NCBI GenBank assembly: GCA_963971425.1
Contig: OZ020524.1
Span: 19,831,022-19,895,021 of the forward strand
Reading direction: 5' to 3'
Length of the DNA stretch: 64,000 bases
DNA from: Bryoerythrophyllum caledonicum
Lineage: Eukaryota > Streptophyta > Bryopsida > Pottiales > Pottiaceae
Shown here: piece by piece, positions 23,681 to 34,760 of the stretch
Layout: each line of letters begins with the position of its first letter
Position numbering within the stretch: position 1 is the stretch's first letter
The notes under the pieces: generated by a model
What the model was told of the DNA's origin: nothing
Seen by the model: only the letters and a program-made list of their open reading frames with translations
Database searches by the model: none
Translations under genes and position numbers: made by a program

Positions 23681-25489
23681 TACACAAAAACGGCTCCACC
23701 AACACCTACACAAACCCCCGTAAACCGAAATAAAAAATGGTCAAAACTAAACTTCATCAACAATACATTAGACTACCTTGGAACACCATCCCCCCTCCCG
23801 AACTACCAAACCCATACTTCACCAAAATTTGACCCTGCATATAATTATTATATCGATGGCTCCTTTAAACCTCTAGAACAAATTAGCCCGGGGAACTAGC
23901 GTAGAGAAAAAGCGGGCTATGGCATATATAATCATACTAAAGGAATTAAACTGGCCAAAAGACTGCATGGACTACAAAATATCCTCAGAGCAGAGCTTAT
24001 GGCCATCCACAAAACACTACAAATCGTCACAACGAAATACAACAATGAACCCGCACACATATTCACCGACTGTATAAACGCACTATACCTACTAAACGCC
24101 CAAATAACACACCCTACTCTCCACAATAGCCACCCCGACCAAACCATATTAAAATCAATGGTCCAAATGTTATAAAATCGCACACAAATCACAACCCTTC
24201 ACAAAGTGAGAGCCCATGCCAATATTGATGGAAATGAACAAGCAGACAAATTAGCAAAAGAAGGCCGGGAGAAATCACATAAAAATGCCAAAGATACACA
24301 TGAACATGCCCATGCTACCCCATACTACTTTCAAAAAGAAGATTGGCCCTCTAAAGAAGAAACCCCAAATAAAGGCCCGGTTAGATTTTTGGGCAAATAT
24401 CTCATAAAACAAGACCTTTACAATAACCTTGACGTAATCTCGGAAAATATCCCCAACATAGAAAAATGGACTGACAACAAAAACATAGACAATGAACTCT
24501 CCACAAATTTTTGGAAAAACCCCACCATCTCAGACTCACAAATAACTTGCCTAATCAGATTCCGGACCGGTCAATATATGAGAAATGCACGAAAACAACT
24601 CTTTTTTGGGATAGAAAGGTTCCCTTCCATTACATGCCCCGTATGCACTTCCACGGACCTAGATACATGGCTCCATGTTTTACTCAAATGCCAAAATCAT
24701 CACATACACTCTTTAATTGTTAAAAGACATAACAAAGCGGTATGGGAAATCCGAAAATTAATTACGTCATACAATAAATCGAGATGTTTTATCCTAATGA
24801 ATGCTGGCACCTACAACAACAACCAACAAGAAAATACGGTCCCCCCTTGGCTACTCCCATGCACATGTGCGGCTCAACGATGTTATTGTAATGCTAGACT
24901 CAAACCAGACATACTCTGTGTAAGAGGCCTACCATACAATGATCAATCACCCGACCAAATAAACCAAAACTACACTATCCAATTCATTGAATTCACATTC
25001 TGTAACGATAGATTTTCCCCTGAAACAATTCAAAATAAAATAGATAAATATCAACCCCTTATCGATGACATCACAACCCTCGGTTGGAAAGTAGACCCCC
25101 TCATTGTAATTATAGCCAGCGCTCGCGCCACCACCTTCATTCCCTCTATGAAAATCCTTGAAGATACCTTTAAAATTCCCATCGATACAATTACAAATAC
25201 TTTTAAAAACATCAACACCATTGCCATTCAATATGCCATGTCCATCTTGCTACACAAAAGAAAAATCGAAAACAACCAACCCCTCCCCGATACACAAGAC
25301 CCACCATATATAGTGCTAATCATATATGACCTCCAATTTCAAACCCACACCCCTCCACCCCACCCCACCCCCTCTCCCTCTCTCTCATCCTTCTCCTCCC
25401 CCTCCTTTTTCCTTCTCTTTCTTTTGTGCTTTGATATCCGTGCTTTGGTAACTTGTTACATAGTGTCTACCCTCGAGAGGGGGAAGTAG
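23681..25489 (+). pseudogene. LINE-A ORF2 RNase H and C-terminal CCHC knuckle
   Basis: RNase H motifs in order: YIDGSF (about 23848), RAELMAIHKTL (about 23990), the HIFTDCINALYLL aspartate (about 24057), and VRAHANIDGNEQADKLAKEG (24206-24265). At least one stop (TAA near 24172) splits the domain. The frame 24206-25489 then carries the knuckle CPVC-x9-H-x4-C (24635-24691) and a conserved C-terminus ending in a Pro/Ser-rich tail. RNase H would remove template RNA; the knuckle is typical of LINE ORF2 C-termini. Confidence 0.8.
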
Positions 25490-25557
25490 TTCCATACTAC
25501 TAATTCCTTGTCCGGTGGGCATGGTCTTAGTGGTGGAACGAACAGACACTTTATTCA

Positions 25558-25582
25558 CGCTGGCCTCCCTCGGAGAGCGGCG
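25558..25582 (+). other. LINE-A 3'-terminal hairpin
   Basis: CGCTGGCCTCC-CTC-GGAGAGCGGCG can fold into an 11-bp stem with 2-3 mismatches. The equivalent sites in LINE-B (5240-5266) and LINE-C (41270-41294) keep pairing through compensating changes. A short T-rich tail and the TSD follow. It probably serves as the RT recognition site; that is inferred. Confidence 0.6.
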
Positions 25583-25594
25583 TTCTTTATATTA

Positions 25595-25609
25595 TATATT
25601 AAAACCGTC
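25595..25609 (+). repeat. Right TSD of LINE-A (15 bp)
   Basis: TATATTAAAACCGTC, identical to 13064-13078. LINE-B resumes here. Confidence 0.85.
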
Positions 25610-26800
25610 TATTAAGCTTAAGTTGTTGTAGTCATATCCACCTTGTCTTGAGTATTGTGTATTTGTGGGGATATCAATGAAGTCTCGCCAATGTTGGTCA
25701 GCGGGTTGTGGTAGAAAAAATTGATCTTTGTGTTGTCTGTTGGTTATTGCAACGTCTCTATTAGAGTCCCCACATAGTAGATATGTGTGGTTTGGATTGT
25801 TGTTAATTAATATGGTAATGGTGTTTTTGATGTCTGTGATGAGTCTAATGTCTTCTTGGTGGGATGGCATGTACATTTGAAGTTTCAGCCATCATTGAAG
25901 GGGTTGGTTATTGATTTTTAAAATTTGTAAGTATGGAGATATGTGCATTGGTGTGGGGATTTTGACAATGTTACTAGGAAATGAATAGTTTTTGTATATT
26001 AGTGTTAGCAAACTGCTCGGGGTGTATGGTAGTCGTTGTTGTATGCATCTTGTGAGAGTGTGTTGTTGAAGATTAGTTTGTGATCTAGAAAGAGCCGTTG
26101 GGTATATTTGGTGGATTTGGTGGAGGTGATTTTTTTTCTTGTATATAGATGAATGCTGGGGGAATTAAGGCATGTGAGATTATATTTTGAAGTCATGGGA
26201 GGGCCGTGTTAAGGCATGAGGCGTTCCATGTAATTGCATGTGTGTCGCTATAGAGGTTGAGGGGGTTGTGAATAGGTGGGAGAATATAAGGGGGTCGTGG
26301 AGGTCGGTGAGAGTATTCTAGAATGGGTTCAAAGCAATGTAGGATTTCACTAATGAGTTCTTGAAGGAGGAACGGAAAGGTTTGTTGGATTAGTTCGTTT
26401 GATGGGGGCGGGTTTTTGCTATGTAGAAAACTATAGAGTGTGTTGAGTCATTATGTAGGAGGATGTCTTGGTTTTTGTCAAGAAATTTTAGTATGGCTAT
26501 TTAGTATGGATGTGTCTTTTGGGGGGTTACGTAAGTTGGATAATTTATCAAGGAGGGTATTGGTCCATTGGATTATGTTAGGATTCAGTGATACTAGTAG
26601 GAGATTACATTCTTCTAATGAGGGGTGAACTATGATTACTATGCCGTAGAATAGGTGCGGTGTTGGATGGGTGTGTTTTTGTTGTATGTATTGTGCGATA
26701 TGTGGGAATGTATTGTTTAGGTGTTATGTAACGTATGTGAGTTTTTTAGAAGTCCAAACTTCAGGGTGTTATGTACCGTGTGTGTTGGTCCATTGGATTG
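25610..26800 (-). pseudogene. LINE-B ORF2 endonuclease part
   Basis: Minus-strand frames match the LINE-A endonuclease: MYMPSHQEDIRLITDIKN and LLCGDSNRDVAI at 25876-25700 (LINE-A has CGDFN, so the Phe is changed to Ser), ending in SLIDGFNI at the LINE-A insertion point. Farther up the minus strand (26196-26005 and 26630-26200) the N-terminal parts are badly frameshifted. I see no 2A-like motif upstream in this copy. Confidence 0.7.
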
Positions 26801-27450
26801 TGTGCGTATGTATCGATGGGAGGTCTTGAAAATGTTGGTTGTGGACAACAACCATTGTTTTTGGTGAAATGGAGGTTTTTGGTTGTTTTTTGGTTTGTAG
26901 TGTGTGTATAGTATGGAAGTTATTCCAATAGGTGTAAATATTCCATTGCCAATGGGATTGACAAATATCGTGTATATTGACGTATTGTTGTTGAGTACAA
27001 AACAATTTAACAAAATGGGGAGAGGACCACGGAAGGGAGGGGAGCCTTCCCTTGAGTGTACACTCAATCTTGGGGCATATATATGTGGAGAGATATCTAA
27101 TGATAGAAAGAAAATGCTAGGGAGAGGAGGAATGAAGGAGAACTTGTGAGTACAATACAAGTGGGAAGGAAGCAATGATATATGTCTAAAGAGAGAGGAG
27201 GTATTACCAAAAATTTAGAATGGAGAGAGAGTAGAGATAGAACAAGAGGAAAAAGAACTACATGGAGAGGAGATGCATCTAACAAAACATATAGTACTAG
27301 ATGGAAGGAGAGCCAAGAATCATCTAGTTGGTGGGGAGTCGTGGGTGGTCCGTGGTCAATCCACGTTGGACGGGTCATTTGGGGGGGGGAAGAGCGAGTG
27401 CCTCATGGTTGGACTTGATACCCTTCATCACCGACAAAGCGGCGTTCATT
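26801..27450 (-). other. ORF1-ORF2 interval of LINE-B, purine-rich on plus strand
   Basis: This stretch is GA-rich on the plus strand (27100-27300). It does not resemble the A/C-rich LINE-A spacer closely, so part of it may be a separate insertion. No boundary repeats or coding signal are seen. Confidence 0.35.
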
Positions 27451-28975
27451 AGCTTTTCAACGTCATCTAAATTTGGTGTGTACCTTGACGTTTCGGGCAT
27501 CGGTGTATTCCAAGTTTTGTGTATGATCTTGTTCTTGAAGGTTAGTTAACTCCGATTGGAGTTGTTTGTGGCTGTCTACTACAATGGCCGCCATCTCCTC
27601 CCAAATGTTGAAGGTGGGGGTGGTGGAGGGCTTGATGGTGGCCACGGTATTCTCCAAAGCTATGTTGATATTGTTAACCCCTCATTTCTCCACCAAGGTG
27701 GAAGAAGGGGGTCGGTGCCCTCAAGACTCTTGCGATGAAGGCGGATTTCAATTTGGTGGAAACCAAGGTTGAAATTCTTGTGCAAAAATTGTCTGTAGAC
27801 AATTGGGTTGATGACTTACACATTGGTAGTGCCATTTTGCTTGCCATCAACATGTGCCTACCACGTTCAGGGCCTCTAAAACCGCAAAATGGATACCACC
27901 TCCCACCAACCAAATGGATACCACGTTCTAGGCCTCTAAAATCCTGTTGATAGTCTTTGTGATTTGTGCCACGCTTAATAGAACAGAGAGTTGAGAAATG
28001 GTGAAAGCACCGCGTCCTGTTTGGCCTGCTCGGAGGTGGAGAAAGCACCGTTGTTACTAGGCTTTGTGGGGATGATCTCTTGGAAGGTTGTCACTTGATG
28101 TAACTCGAGTTTCTTGGCTTGTGATGGGGTGGGCCCCACCATCCATGCGTAGGCTTCACGTTCTTGCTTCTAGACATCGGTGACTTCGAACTCGAACTTG
28201 TGAGCGAAGCTGTTGAGTACAATGTTGTGAAAGAGAATGTGTGTTGGGATGCCTCGGAGGTTGTCGCTTCTGATGTTGACAGAGAGACCAAGTTGGGCTA
28301 CGGGTTGCCATTTCTTACAAACTTTTCCAAGGGATGCTGATCCCATGGGGTCAAGTTGCAATACAAAGTACCTCGTGCCACGGAGTAGAAAAAGGCCATC
28401 TGTTTCCAAGTGGAGTAGGTGTAGTTTGCAATGGATTGCAAGGGGCTCCAAAAACTTAGTATCAAGCTTAATATCCATCTTAATAAGCCTAGCATGTGCA
28501 TATTTTTTGACCTCATCATGGAACAATGGGGTTTTCGATAAATCAAACCAGATAGCAACATTGAAATCATGTGAAAGACTAGTTTTGGGATTAGCGGGGA
28601 TGTCAAAAGGGATTTGAGTGAGCTTGAAGAATTGTCCTTCATCGCCATCATCTTTCACTTTAGGATATAATACCTGTGTAATACAGAGAAGGTAGTTGTG
28701 GCGCATAGAGCCTCCTTAGCCTCTGACTTGCGAACTACTCTTGCTATCATGGCAGATACATTTTTCCATTGAAGAAAGATTAGGCCAGCTTCCTTTGTGA
28801 GCTTCTTCATGGTGGAGAAGCCGAGCCAAAATTTAAAGCTCTGAGATCGGGAGGAGAGGAGGGGTTGGGATAGTAGAGTAGCTACCTTTAAATTTCTTGG
28901 TAGGGTTCTGAGTCTCGGTTGTAGAGTGATCAGTGGTGTTTTCTGATACACTCTGCAGGGTAGAAGCAAGAATTT
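27451..28975 (-). pseudogene. LINE-B ORF1
   Basis: This minus-strand ORF1 homologue is broken into frames 28969-28655, 28706-28170 and 27657-27463. Shared landmarks with LINE-A ORF1: FKFWLGFSTM versus FNFWFGFEVM; LFHDEVKKYAHARLIKMDIK versus MMHDEVRSMVVKRLESMKIE; GKVCKKWQPVAQL versus GKVCKSFHHIASS. The C-terminal piece (27657-27463) is Glu/Gln-rich as expected for the coiled coil. Several indels show long decay. Confidence 0.75.
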
Positions 28976-30000
28976 CTATGTCCATATTAACTACAACCAT
29001 CTCCGTAGTGGGATGTAGGATTTCTAGTGGGGTTTGTCATGGTGCAAGAGAAATTTGAAGGGGAGGCTATTGGATTTTTGTGAGGGGAGAAATGGGCAGG
29101 ATGTGGTGCACTTCTCTTTGTTCCAATGTGGAATCAGTAGCGGTTGTTTGTTCTGTGAAACTTGGAGAGTTCTTTGGCATGATCGTCAGAAGTTGAGGTG
29201 TGCCCCTAAAAGATGTCCTCGGGCTTCGATAGATTAATGGCGGGTTTTGGGTACTTCCAAGGCGGGGCGGAGATCTGCGCTTGGAGGAATTGACGGAGTC
29301 TAGTGCCGTAGCTCACTTGCTATTCAGGAGTGCACTGAGGTATGTTGTTGCGACTTTTACTCTTGGGCTTGGCTTTGGAGGGCGTCGCTTGTTCCTGGCA
29401 CGTACTATCAGGTGTCTTCCTCAGCAGTTGTGAGGTGATTTTTGGGGTCTCGAGGAATTCCTTGCTTGAGGCTCTTCTCCATTCCGATTGTCTTCTTTCT
29501 TTGTTCATGAGTGTTGAAGTGACTGTAGTGCGAGGGGCTGACTGGCTCCTTTATTGAGTCTTCTTGTTAGTAGGTATTTGGTCTTTGGTTTTCGGTGTGC
29601 TCTTGCGTTGTAAGGGAGGAGGGAAAGTTGTGTTGGTCATGCAATAGGGTTTGGATTTTTGTTGTCTTCGTCTTGCGTTGCTGGGGTGTATGGATAGATT
29701 TGTTGAGGTTGCCTTGTGGGAAGAGTATTCAACTATTGTGTTTAGGACTCGGGGTTTGAGGACGTTGGGAGGTGAGGGAGAAAGACAAGAAGAGGGGGCG
29801 TAGTTTGTTGAGAGGGCTTACTTGGCTTTGGAGTCTTTTGGGTCCTTTGGAATTGTAGAGGTTGAAACTTGACACGAGGTGTAGGCAAGATGGTTTGCTC
29901 CAGTAAAGGTTTGTATGATGTTAATGTAGTGTGTGTGTGTGTTGACAATGAACACCATGCTCGTTAAATTGGGAGATTGGGAGCCTCCAGAATTATATTT
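28976..30000 (-). mobile_element. Probable LINE-B leader
   Basis: Sequence upstream of LINE-B ORF1, C-rich on the minus strand at 29600-29900 like the LINE-A leader. Similarity to LINE-A is compositional rather than clear at base level, and I could not locate the 5' end or a TSD matching the 3' end at 5240. Confidence 0.4.
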
Positions 30001-30272
30001 GAAGCTTGAGTTGACCTAAACATGCAAATATTTAGTGAATTTGTACAATGCAATTTGTTGAGTATCTACAATTATCTTGAAATTATATGGAAGTCTAAGA
30101 AATAGAGGTGCATATTGAACTTGAGTCGACCTGAAAGTGCAAAAAACACGCTCTCGAAGTCCTTCTCCAGATTGGTGAGGTAGCATTTTTTGGCTTGCGG
30201 CTGCCGTCGAAGTATTGCATGGACTTGCTGCTCCTATTTTCTAAGTAGTGGTTTAACTAGATCTCAGTACTG

Positions 30273-30677
30273 ATGACATTGTGTGTCGGGTGTGAGGCCA
30301 ACGACGACGCTCAATACATGAGTTCCCAGCTCTGCAGGCACACTTACGACGTACCCTGTTTTACGATCTCGTCCACAGTAACGAGGGGTTGTCTAGTTCA
30401 CTTCAGGGAGTGCAAGGCTCAAATCTTGTATCAACTCACAGGCACCCAACACCTTAGTGTTGTTCTCATGAATCCCGCCTCAAAAGTGGAACCTAACACA
30501 ATGATCTCATATCTAGATCTAATAACCTCCGACCGATTATTACACATCAGGTTGTTCGACAAGCACACATGGATACTAAATCTGGAGGCTGAGTGGGGTT
30601 GCAAAGAGGCCAATATTTCTTCTAAGTTCTTGCCCTTGGCTTACAAAAATGCGACTAACTTCCCGCGGAGCCTCTAA
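30273..30677 (+). CDS. Unrecognised 134-codon ORF
   Basis: ATG at 30273 to TAA at 30675-30677, less AT-biased than its surroundings. The product is mixed-polarity with six Cys, no signal peptide and no motif that I know. No splice context, TATA or poly(A) signal is evident. It could be an exon fragment of a host gene captured between LINE-B and the P element at 30831, or a chance frame. Confidence 0.2.
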   Translation: MTLCVGCEANDDAQYMSSQLCRHTYDVPCFTISSTVTRGCLVHFRECKAQILYQLTGTQHLSVVLMNPASKVEPNTMISYLDLITSDRLLHIRLFDKHTWILNLEAEWGCKEANISSKFLPLAYKNATNFPRSL

Positions 30678-30830
30678 TAAAAAAATTTGGAGCAGTTTAG
30701 CGAGCCGTAGATCTTTGATGCATCAAAATGATGTTTTTTAAAGATAGATGTTTGTGCCTGGCTAATGTCAATGGTAGGGTAACATCTAAGTTACTTGCAA
30801 GTGGTTCTTTTTCTCTATTATTGAATTTAA

Positions 30831-31768
30831 CCCCTATATTTTGTTGACAATTTCAAATCAAAAACACTTCAAAATTTTTAATTCTAGTGCAATTAGTAAG
30901 GAAGGAAACAAAAAATTGTTTTTCTAGTTCAAACCGTAGGATCTCCTTTAACACTTAACAAATAAGATACTTACAAAATTTCATCAACTTTGACCGCACG
31001 GATTAGAAGATTATAGTGTTTGACGTGAAAAAAATGGCTCATTTTCATCCCTACCTTAAGTGGATCAACAAACTTTGACTTCACTTGGTTTCAAAGTTTT
31101 GCACTACACAAGGTCTAAGTTCATTGCCATCATGTTGATCATGATATTAATTTCTTGTACGTCAATTTTTGGAGGTAGAGAAGGGGTACAACATATTCAA
31201 AAAAAATTGTGTAAGGAGTGGAGGTTCAAAAAGTGCCAATTCACTTTTTTATTTCTTCGGGAAAAAATGTGTTTTCGAATAATAGTCCAAACAGCCGATA
31301 AAAAGGTTTACACCACATTTTGTAATTGAAAAAAATATGAAGATCTCTTAGTTTTATGTGAAAAAGAAGAAGATTTATTGGTTCCTAGCCTGACAATGTG
31401 TGGCAATGTGTGAAGATCTTTGACTTGGGATAAAATGCATATTTTCACTAAAGACAAGAAATTCTTTTTGACAATATGAAAGGACATAATATTACTAGTA
31501 ATATTACTTGCTAGTATTAGAAATCTTACATTTTCTAGAGAGTCCTAGCAAAAGTTTTGGAGTTGCCCAACATGCCTGCACTCGACAATTTTTTCTTTAA
31601 GATGGCACAACTATTTCTCTATAAATCCAGTGAGAATAAAAGCTATGCACCCATCATGTCTTCTTGCATCTCTATACAAAATTTCAAGAATTGCAAATGT
31701 AAACTACAGCCATGGGAGGGAGCCCTAGATTTGCAAAAGCCCACCTTTAGACTTTTTTCATTTTGGGG
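30831..31768 (+). mobile_element. P-family element, 938 bp
   Basis: TTAA occurs on both sides (30827-30830, 31769-31772), with tips CCCCTATATTTTG and CATTTTGGGG. The interior follows the 5386-6314 copy in the same orientation ('agtggatcaacaaactttgacttcactt', 'ggaggttcaaaaa', 'gacttgggataaaatgc') but is clearly diverged. No transposase. Confidence 0.65.
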
Positions 31769-31772
31769 TTAA

Positions 31773-33231
31773 TTTGTGCCCAATAAAAAAAATCTAAAAA
31801 ATAAATTAGATTACCAGAACAGGTAGTTGTAGAACAGCTGATTATTCCAGAATCCAGTGAATTAAAAATATTATTATCTCTAAATAACAATACTTGAATT
31901 CTCGGGCAGCTACACAACTAAAATATACTTGAATAGCTGATTGTTCCAGACTCAAGGAACATTTTGCAGCCTGGCTGAGGGGTAAACTGTAGCTATGAGA
32001 TCACACGAGGACGAGCGGGAAAAGGAGACCATTTAAGACGAATATGCTACCGATAGAATCACGTGAGTTGCTGGACTTTTGGGCAATTCAGCCCCCTTCT
32101 TGGGCACTACTACTTGGCACATCACTGTTATGCAGCTATTTTCAAATTCATTCTCTACGTACCAATTTATTTGATTAAAAAATTCATATTATAACTGAAT
32201 GGATCAATAAATAAATATTTCTACCGATTTTTTGATGCAGTTGTAAGAATTTCCTGAAATGGCGCAAAGTTCGATCACAAGCTCGGCTGTGTGTGAGAAG
32301 ACATACTTCATTTTCAGCCAATCCATTGCCGACTAATCGAGTATCTTTGCAAACGCGAAATATCTCGGATGAAGGAGATCAATATAGTCGTTAATTTTCG
32401 CCATCGAAAACAACGACAATCATTCTTTCACAGGAAAGAAATGTTCGGTTCTTAGACAGAAAAGTTCGGACCACTGCTATGCTATTGCACGATCAGATTT
32501 AGAACATACCATATTTGAGAACCGAACATCGCTGCGCGCGCAGAAAGTTGACGGTTGCAGTAAAGTATGCATCGAGTACAAGTTGATCGACGCGGAGAGA
32601 GCATACCGCAGTAACTTGAAAGTTCATACCCATTTCAGAGGATTCTGAGCGGGACTCCAGAGCGATCTCGATGAGATTACCCAAGAACGACTCGACAAGG
32701 AGAGAACTAGATGTCTAGACACAATTAGATGTCTCAAACCATGCAAAATACCTATCATTCACGGTGAGACCGCAATGCGGACTGCAGGGTACCCAGCAAG
32801 CTCTACTAGCAGTATCTGCACCAATTCTGAGTAAAAGATGTTTACCTCCCTACGAATGAGAAGATACGACCTCTGTACACACGAAGGAATGCAGAGATGT
32901 AGCACCTCTGCTGGAGTCGTCCTCCAACTGTGTGTTTACAATGAGAGCTAAAATGAAGTCAATTTTATTAAACAACTAGAATGCCAGAAGAATGGAGACA
33001 CAAGATATAATGTAGTCGCGTCACTAGCTGATCCAGCCCCTGGAGCTGCTGCTAGTAAGGCGACTACAATGCATCAATGGCAAAAGGAGATCTCCATAGG
33101 GATGCAATGCGCACCCATCGACTGCAAGAGAATTGAAGAGTTGGTGCCAGATACAGAACCGTCTGGAAAAGCTAATGCCTGCTTGCAGTCAAATGTGGAC
33201 CAGTTCGGAATTCCCTGGGCTGTCAGATGCA
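31773..33231. other. Intergenic / 3' flank of the STIG1-like gene
   Basis: No further coding region is supported. The minus-strand frame 33535-33074 is a shadow of the STIG1-like gene. A short direct repeat 'agctgattRttccaga' occurs at 31838 and 31936. Confidence 0.4.
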
Positions 33232-34125
33232 CTATTTGACCCCGTAACCGCACATTCCTAACCGGCAACTGGTGTGGCACTTCTTCCCGCACGCGCCGCA
33301 GTGGTTTTCGTCGTTGCCGAACACATTCTTGCAGTAGCCGTTGCAGCACTTCTTCCCGTATTTGCACCGGTTCCCACACTGTCCACAGTTCCTCCAGTCG
33401 TGCTTGATGAGGATGCACTCGCCCTTGCAGCAGTCCCATCCGTTCTCGCACCGCTTGCTGCACTTGCCGCAGTGGTGGGTGTTGTTCGTCAGGTTCACGC
33501 ACTTGCCATTGCAGCAGACGCTCCCGCGACCGCACTGGTTGCCGCAGCTACCGCAGTTGCCTCTGTTGGTCTCCAAATTCACGCACTTGCCAGGACGGCA
33601 GCAGCTCAGTCCCATCTCGCAGTCCTTCTGCTTGATGCACTGGACATTGCTGCTGCTGTTCTCCACCTCGTTGCAGTTGCCGGACTGGCAGCGATACCCG
33701 TTCTCCTTATCGCAGCGTTTTCCGCACCTGCCACAGTTCCTGTTGTCGCTCGACAGGTTGACGCACCTCCTGCTGCAGCACCCGGGGTTCTTGAAGTACG
33801 TCTCGCATTTCTTCGTGCTCCAGCATCTCTTCGAGGATTTCTCGTGAAGAATGCGCGCCAACGGATGCGCAGGCGAGAGAGCATCCTCAGGATGTTCCTC
33901 ACCATCGACATCCGCCACCTCCGTACCGGAAGACTCAGAATCCCCTGCATCCTCATCGAAACTATCAGCCTCATATTCTTCAGCCGCATTCCTCTGCTCA
34001 TCCAACGAAGCCTCCACCGACGCGCCCGCCACAGTAGTGGACGCGTCCTCGGCGAGCACCACGCCCTGGAGGCTGATCACGGCCCCGAGAAGGGCCAGCA
34101 GCAGGAACGCAGTCCGGGGAGCCAT
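33232..34125 (-). CDS. STIG1-like secreted cysteine-rich protein, 297 aa
   Basis: This is a single-exon minus-strand gene, clearly GC-richer than its surroundings. Residues 1-25 form a signal peptide (FLLLALLGAVISLQGVVLA), predicting secretion. Residues 26-95 are an acidic Ser/Glu/Asp-rich linker. Residues 101-292 are cysteine-rich, with about five modules of the pattern CC-x3-C-[VI]-[NL]-x8-10-CG-x-C-x3-C: C101-C151, C163-C198, C204-C226, C232-C254 and C260-C283. The repeated 'CVNL...NCGxCG' is the Stig1 family signature (Pfam Stig1). Known members act in the apoplast in stigma exudate, pollen-tube growth or stress; the role here is unknown. Two possible N-glycosylation sites (NLSS, NLTN) lie in the modules. 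The ATG precedes an ideal signal peptide and no better start is seen. It appears intact. Confidence 0.85.
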   Translation of the reverse strand: MAPRTAFLLLALLGAVISLQGVVLAEDASTTVAGASVEASLDEQRNAAEEYEADSFDEDAGDSESSGTEVADVDGEEHPEDALSPAHPLARILHEKSSKRCWSTKKCETYFKNPGCCSRRCVNLSSDNRNCGRCGKRCDKENGYRCQSGNCNEVENSSSNVQCIKQKDCEMGLSCCRPGKCVNLETNRGNCGSCGNQCGRGSVCCNGKCVNLTNNTHHCGKCSKRCENGWDCCKGECILIKHDWRNCGQCGNRCKYGKKCCNGYCKNVFGNDENHCGACGKKCHTSCRLGMCGYGVK

Positions 34126-34168
34126 AATAACCGACTAGCTATCACACTCACACGAACAGAATACAGCC

Positions 34169-34250
34169 GAGTAACTTACTAAGAAAACTGTTCTGAGCGA
34201 GCTAACGAAATGCAACTGAGTAACATACTAAGAAAATCTTCTGAGCGACT
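34169..34250. repeat. 49-bp tandem duplication 5' of the STIG1-like gene
   Basis: 'GAGTAAC(T/A)TACTAAGAAAA(C/T)...TTCTGAGCGA' occurs at 34169 and again at 34218 (period 49 bp), 44-125 bp upstream of the gene's ATG. It probably falls in the 5'UTR or proximal promoter. Confidence 0.75.
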
Positions 34251-34393
34251 CCTCAGAAGGCCTTGGCACGGAGAGCAAGAGGCGAAGAACGCTGACCTAC
34301 TGAATAATGGGGAGGTAGGGGTGATATACTGTTGCTCACAAAGTCCGGACCTAGATCACTGATCTGCGACCATGTGGCTCCATGTCGCAACAA

Positions 34394-34405
34394 AAATATA
34401 TGTAC
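34394..34405 (-). promoter_or_regulatory. Possible TATA region of the STIG1-like gene
   Basis: The minus strand reads CATATATTTTTG about 270 bp before the ATG. Distance and context are permissive but nothing else confirms it; a weaker TATATC lies near 34330. Confidence 0.25.
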
Positions 34406-34482
34406 TGTACTGTAGAGTGGCATGACGAACAGTGAGATCGAGGAAAGTTTCCGGTAAAGTCCGTGGTCCCGCCTCACGGCGT

Positions 34483-34760
34483 GGACAGGACGTCCCCCAA
34501 GCTCGGACTTACCCGAGGTGGGCCCCGTCTTAGTTGCATGGGCTCATTTTTCTGGCCCTCCCATTTTGGGGGGGGGCAAAGGTTTTTTTTGGATTTTGTT
34601 TTTACAGAATTAGGGCCCACGGCCCGAAATTTAATCATCAGGTCTCCCACTGGTTAAATTTAGGCCCCAATTCAAAAACAAAATAGGGGTCAAGTTTTGG
34701 CCCCACCACCTCTTCCCCCAACCGGTAACTTGTATGTCCGAGTGTGGGGGATATCCTGCC
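34483..34760 (+). mobile_element. MULE-like element, second copy (278 bp)
   Basis: It has the same block order and length as 1554-1831: 'ttacccgaggtgggcccc...gtctta', 'ggcccaatt' and 'aaaaacaaaataggggtcaa'. The tips GGACAGGACGTCCCCC and GGGGGATATCCTGCC are inverted repeats but differ from those of the first copy. A TSD is not clear ('cgcctca' recurs near both ends). It sits about 360 bp upstream of the STIG1-like ATG. Confidence 0.6.

Larger units (their letters stand above)
13079..25594 (+). mobile_element. LINE-A: complete 12.5-kb non-LTR retrotransposon
   Basis: It is bounded by a perfect 15-bp TSD (13064-13078, 25595-25609) inside the older LINE-B. Order: leader with tandem repeats (13079-15544), ORF1 (15545-17179), ORF2 (about 17444-25489), short 3'UTR ending in a hairpin (25558-25582) and a 'ttctttatat' tail without poly(A). 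ORF2 carries an AP-type endonuclease, a YTDD reverse transcriptase, RNase H and a CCHC knuckle. The RNase H suggests kinship with I/LOA/R1-type or RNase H-bearing plant L1 clades; placement needs a tree. 12.5 kb is long for a LINE. At least five stops or frameshifts make this copy dead. Confidence 0.85.

Noticed and set aside
33274..34182. Plus-strand 302-codon Ala/Leu-rich ORF
   Set aside because: Antisense shadow of the GC-rich STIG1-like gene, which has a signal peptide and family-specific Cys spacing.
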